DNA of 64,000 nucleotides from JACRLW01 sp050181465 (GTDB lineage Bacteria > Planctomycetota > UBA1135 > UBA2386), in assembly GCA_050181465.1 (NCBI GenBank), contig JBFXDD010000013.1, positions 1 to 64,000 on the forward strand, in the 5' to 3' direction. Within the stretch, counting starts at the first letter, position 1; each line of letters opens with the position of its first letter. The notes beneath the pieces were generated by a model. It was not told the DNA's origin, did not search any database, and was given only the letters and a program-made list of their open reading frames with translations. The position numbers were made by a program, and so were the translations under genes. This document shows positions 61,667 to 64,000 of the stretch, one piece after another.

Positions 61667-62920
61667 ATGCTGCACACCATGACCGCCGACGCCCCAACCG
61701 TGCTTCATGCCGCGCTCGCGATTCGCGATGCCGTCGGCTGCGTCGCGGCACCCGGTGCGGTGGCGGTGCGCAACGGTCGAATCGTCGCGAGCGGCGCACT
61801 CGCAACAGTGCGGCGAGAGCTGTCGCGTTCACCCGACCGGGTGATCGATCATGGGGACGCACTCCTGCTGCCCGCCTTCGTCAATGCCCACGCGCATCTC
61901 GATCTGGCTGACGTCGCGCCATTCGAGCATCACGGCAGCTTCCTCGACTGGGTCGGTCAGGTGATCGCCAGGCGTCCACAGGATCCCGCGGCGATCACTC
62001 GCGCAGTGCATCGTGGCTTGCGCGATTCGATCCGCGACGGCGTCGGCTGGATCGGTGATATCGCGGGCAGCGACGCGGCGTGGATCGCGCGCGCCATGGC
62101 ACCGGACGATCTCGCGGTCGCCGGGATCAGTTGGCTGGAGTGCTTCGGGATCGGCGCGCGAAGCGCGGAGGCGGTGACGGACACTCGCGCACGCGTGCGC
62201 ACACTCGGGAGTGCGTGTGCGCGCGATGATCTCCGCCTGGGCCTACAGCCGCACGCGCCGTACTCCGCAGCCGCGGCGCTGTACGAGTTGGCCGCTGAGC
62301 ACGGCCTCGCCTCGTCGCATCTCGCGGAGACGCTCGAGGAACTCGAGTTCACTCGCAGTGCCGGTGGACCCTTCGCCGACTTGCTCCGCCGTATCGGCAA
62401 GTGGGACGACTCCATCCTGCCGCTGGGCGAGTCACCGATCGAAGCGCTCCTCCCCGCGCTCCGTCACGGCCGCTGGGTGCTCGCTCACGGCAACTATCTG
62501 CGTGACCGCGACGTGACGATTCTCGCGAGTCTTCCGAACGTCGCCTTGGCCTATTGCCCGGTCGCCAGCGAGTACTTCGGCCACGTCGACCACCGCTACC
62601 GGGAACTGCTGGCGCGAGGCGTCAACGTGTGTCTCGGCACGGACTCGGCGATCTGCCAGCCGGTCGACGCACCCCAGCGCGCCAGCATCCTCGCGCAGGC
62701 ACGACGACTGTGGCGGCGGGATCACTTCGACTCGTCGACCCTGCTCGCGATGGCGACGACCCACGGCGCGAGAGCCCTCGCCGAGGGTGCGAGCGCCGCG
62801 ACGCTGCAGCCGAACGCACCGGCTCGCCTCGCCAAGGTGTCGATCGCAAGCACCCATACCCGCGACCCGTGGCTCGACGTGCTCGAGAGCGACGCCGAAA
62901 TGACCTGCATCGTCGACTGA
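61667..62920 (+). CDS. Amidohydrolase (nucleoside / aminodeoxyfutalosine deaminase-like)
   Basis: A 417-residue metal-dependent amidohydrolase of the ATZ/TRZ type. The metal-binding NAHAHLD is near residue 71. Further ligands are in LQPHAPYS, in SHLAETLEELEF, in AHGNYL and in LGTDSAICQP (the catalytic Asp). Relatives deaminate S-adenosylhomocysteine, methylthioadenosine or aminodeoxyfutalosine; the substrate cannot be chosen by eye. Two starts are possible (61667 or 61679). It ends two bases before the shortened element copy G. Confidence 0.88.
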   Translation: MLHTMTADAPTVLHAALAIRDAVGCVAAPGAVAVRNGRIVASGALATVRRELSRSPDRVIDHGDALLLPAFVNAHAHLDLADVAPFEHHGSFLDWVGQVIARRPQDPAAITRAVHRGLRDSIRDGVGWIGDIAGSDAAWIARAMAPDDLAVAGISWLECFGIGARSAEAVTDTRARVRTLGSACARDDLRLGLQPHAPYSAAAALYELAAEHGLASSHLAETLEELEFTRSAGGPFADLLRRIGKWDDSILPLGESPIEALLPALRHGRWVLAHGNYLRDRDVTILASLPNVALAYCPVASEYFGHVDHRYRELLARGVNVCLGTDSAICQPVDAPQRASILAQARRLWRRDHFDSSTLLAMATTHGARALAEGASAATLQPNAPARLAKVSIASTHTRDPWLDVLESDAEMTCIVD

Positions 62921-62922
62921 CC

Positions 62923-63013
62923 TGGCCCGGATCACGCGTGAACGTCTGCTGCGATCAGCACAAGTCGCGCCCCGCGGCGATCTCGCGACGACGTTCACGC
63001 ATGATCCGGCCTA
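62923..63013 (+). repeat. Palindromic TA-bounded element, copy G (half-length deletion form)
   Basis: A 91-bp copy with both terminal repeats kept (left TGGCCCGGATCACGCGTGAA; right GCATGATCCGGCCTA) but the middle half lost. The left arm runs to about the GCGCCCCGCGGCG position of the full element and then joins the ATCTCGCGACGACGTTCACG right arm, so the central dyad is gone. The last three bases (63011-63013) are the TAG stop codon of the HEAT-repeat gene on the minus strand. Confidence 0.92.
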
Positions 63014-64000
63014 GTTGCCGCGCTCCGCCCGGGAGCGGGCACGATCGAGCGAGTCGAGCAGAGCATCCACGGTCGGACGGTGGTAGTCCCCGCGGGCACG
63101 TCGCTCGCGAAGAAACCGATCTCCCGGCGACAACATCGCGAGCGCCCAGGCTGCGTGCACGCGGACGTCCATCGGCTCCCTCTCGTTCGCCAGGGACTTC
63201 AAGAGCGGAGCGACGGCAACCGGGTCGCCGAGCAAGCCGAGGCCGTCGATCGCGCCGACCTTCGACTCCGGACTCGGATCATGCAAGCGCTCGAGCAGGT
63301 GCGGCAACGCAGGACGATGACCGACCGCGCCGAGCGCGCGCGCCGCGAGCGCGGCGGTGAACGGGTCCGCGAGGAGCGCATGGAGATCGCCGCCGAGTTC
63401 TGCAGCGACGATGCCGAGGGCATCGCAGATCTCCACTCCGTAGCGCCGCACGTAGTCCTCCTTCGCGTGGAGCAGCTCACGTACCATCGGCAGTCCCAAC
63501 CGTCCGATCCGCGCGAAGATGAACCGCGCGTTGTCGACCGGACGCAGATCCTTGCCCGCCAGTCCCACCATCCAGGTTCGCAGACGGTGACTCAGGCTCG
63601 GATCCAACTCCCCCACGAAGACCCCGGGCGCGTTCGGCGGCGGGGCTCCCGTTCCGAGCCAATCCTCGTGCAATGCCGAAATCGCCGCCTGGATCGCGGC
63701 ATAGCTGCTGTCGGGGGCGAGCGGTCGACCGCAGTGGGTGAGGATCTCCAGACCGACTCGACCGGCGGTCGCACTCGTCGGCTCGTAGACCAGCGCGTCG
63801 AGGAGCTTGTCGAGCGCACCGAGACAACCCAGGCGAACGAGTGCTCCCACCAACCAGGGCGTGACGTTGCCGTCGTTCTCGTCCTGGCGCAGCCGCACGA
63901 GCAATGTAGGGATCGCCGGTGTGAACGTGAGTTCGCCGAGATGCCAGGCGCACTGCGAGCGCACGGTCGGTGACGCGTGCGCGAGGCCGGCCTCCAGCGC
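63011..64000 (-). CDS. HEAT-repeat protein, 5' end beyond the window
   Basis: The visible 329 or so residues consist of repeated helical pairs: MRSQCAWHLGELTFTPAIPTLLVRL, then ALAARALGAVGHRPALPHLLERL and SKVGAIDGLGLLGDPVAVAPLLKSL, and DVRVHAAWALAML. These are HEAT/PBS-lyase-type repeats that usually mediate protein contacts. The frame stays open to the window edge (ALEAGLAHASPTVRS upstream), so the N-terminus is missing. The stop codon is supplied by element copy G. Confidence 0.85.
   Translation of the reverse strand, partial: ALEAGLAHASPTVRSQCAWHLGELTFTPAIPTLLVRLRQDENDGNVTPWLVGALVRLGCLGALDKLLDALVYEPTSATAGRVGLEILTHCGRPLAPDSSYAAIQAAISALHEDWLGTGAPPPNAPGVFVGELDPSLSHRLRTWMVGLAGKDLRPVDNARFIFARIGRLGLPMVRELLHAKEDYVRRYGVEICDALGIVAAELGGDLHALLADPFTAALAARALGAVGHRPALPHLLERLHDPSPESKVGAIDGLGLLGDPVAVAPLLKSLANEREPMDVRVHAAWALAMLSPGDRFLRERRARGDYHRPTVDALLDSLDRARSRAERGN

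Overview
The window is a 64 kb piece of a high-GC, Gram-negative bacterial chromosome. It comes from a scaffolded draft assembly: there are 100-base runs of N at 16878-16977 and 33953-34052. Outer-membrane traits include an RND efflux operon with its outer-membrane channel, many lipoproteins and an L/F-transferase (aat). Together with a very large VWA/TPR protein, several sigma/anti-sigma pairs, a dockerin-like segment and many secreted proteins of no recognised family, this resembles deep-branching, high-GC Planctomycetota. That placement is an inference from gene style, not from a marker gene search.

Layout. (1) 1-8000 is an accessory region. It holds an IS110-type transposase with strong stem-loops around it, a decayed IS630-type transposase, and a minus-strand cassette of unusual composition. 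The cassette contains a frameshifted sigma-like gene, two tandem paralogous small proteins, a Gly/Cys-rich protein and three lipoprotein-like genes. (2) 8141-16857: a lipoprotein, then an ECF sigma / anti-sigma / periplasmic sensor-like group running into PilM-PilN-fusion and PilO-like genes, then a coiled-coil protein with a RelE-like C-terminus, a Nudix protein and aat. (3) 16978-24582: carB, a membrane protein with aroB, an AhpD-like protein, a Nudix hydrolase and a lipoprotein glutathione peroxidase. (4) 25185-33952: a secreted matrixin-type metalloprotease with a coupled small secreted protein, then a tripartite RND efflux operon with a TetR regulator cut by the assembly gap. (5) 34081-47851: mostly housekeeping genes (esterase, folC, MBL-like protein, subtilisin-like protease, rsgA, gluQRS, a TrmH-family methyltransferase, rarA, DUF72, DUF480). 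(6) 47899-58077: a 2709-residue VWA/TPR protein with a membrane protein and a metallophosphatase in one overlapping operon. (7) 58256-64000: ugd, an ECF sigma with a coupled TPR protein, an amidohydrolase and a HEAT-repeat protein that runs off the window.

The most distinctive non-coding signal is a family of about 181-bp intergenic palindromic elements. There are seven copies (24803, 33541, 40947, 44124, 44304, 58075, 62923), with TA-bounded terminal inverted repeats of about 24 bp and a perfect dyad at the exact centre. In four copies the terminal TAG of the element is also the stop codon of the neighbouring gene. This is what one expects from a TA-inserting MITE that lands harmlessly in stop codons. 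Two copies are head-to-tail and share one TA. One copy is a half-length internal-deletion derivative.

The second candidate for novelty is the minus-strand cassette at about 2169-7978. It lies next to IS remnants, has lower-GC stretches, carries a tetranucleotide-repeat frameshift in its sigma-like first gene, and shows no recognisable function.
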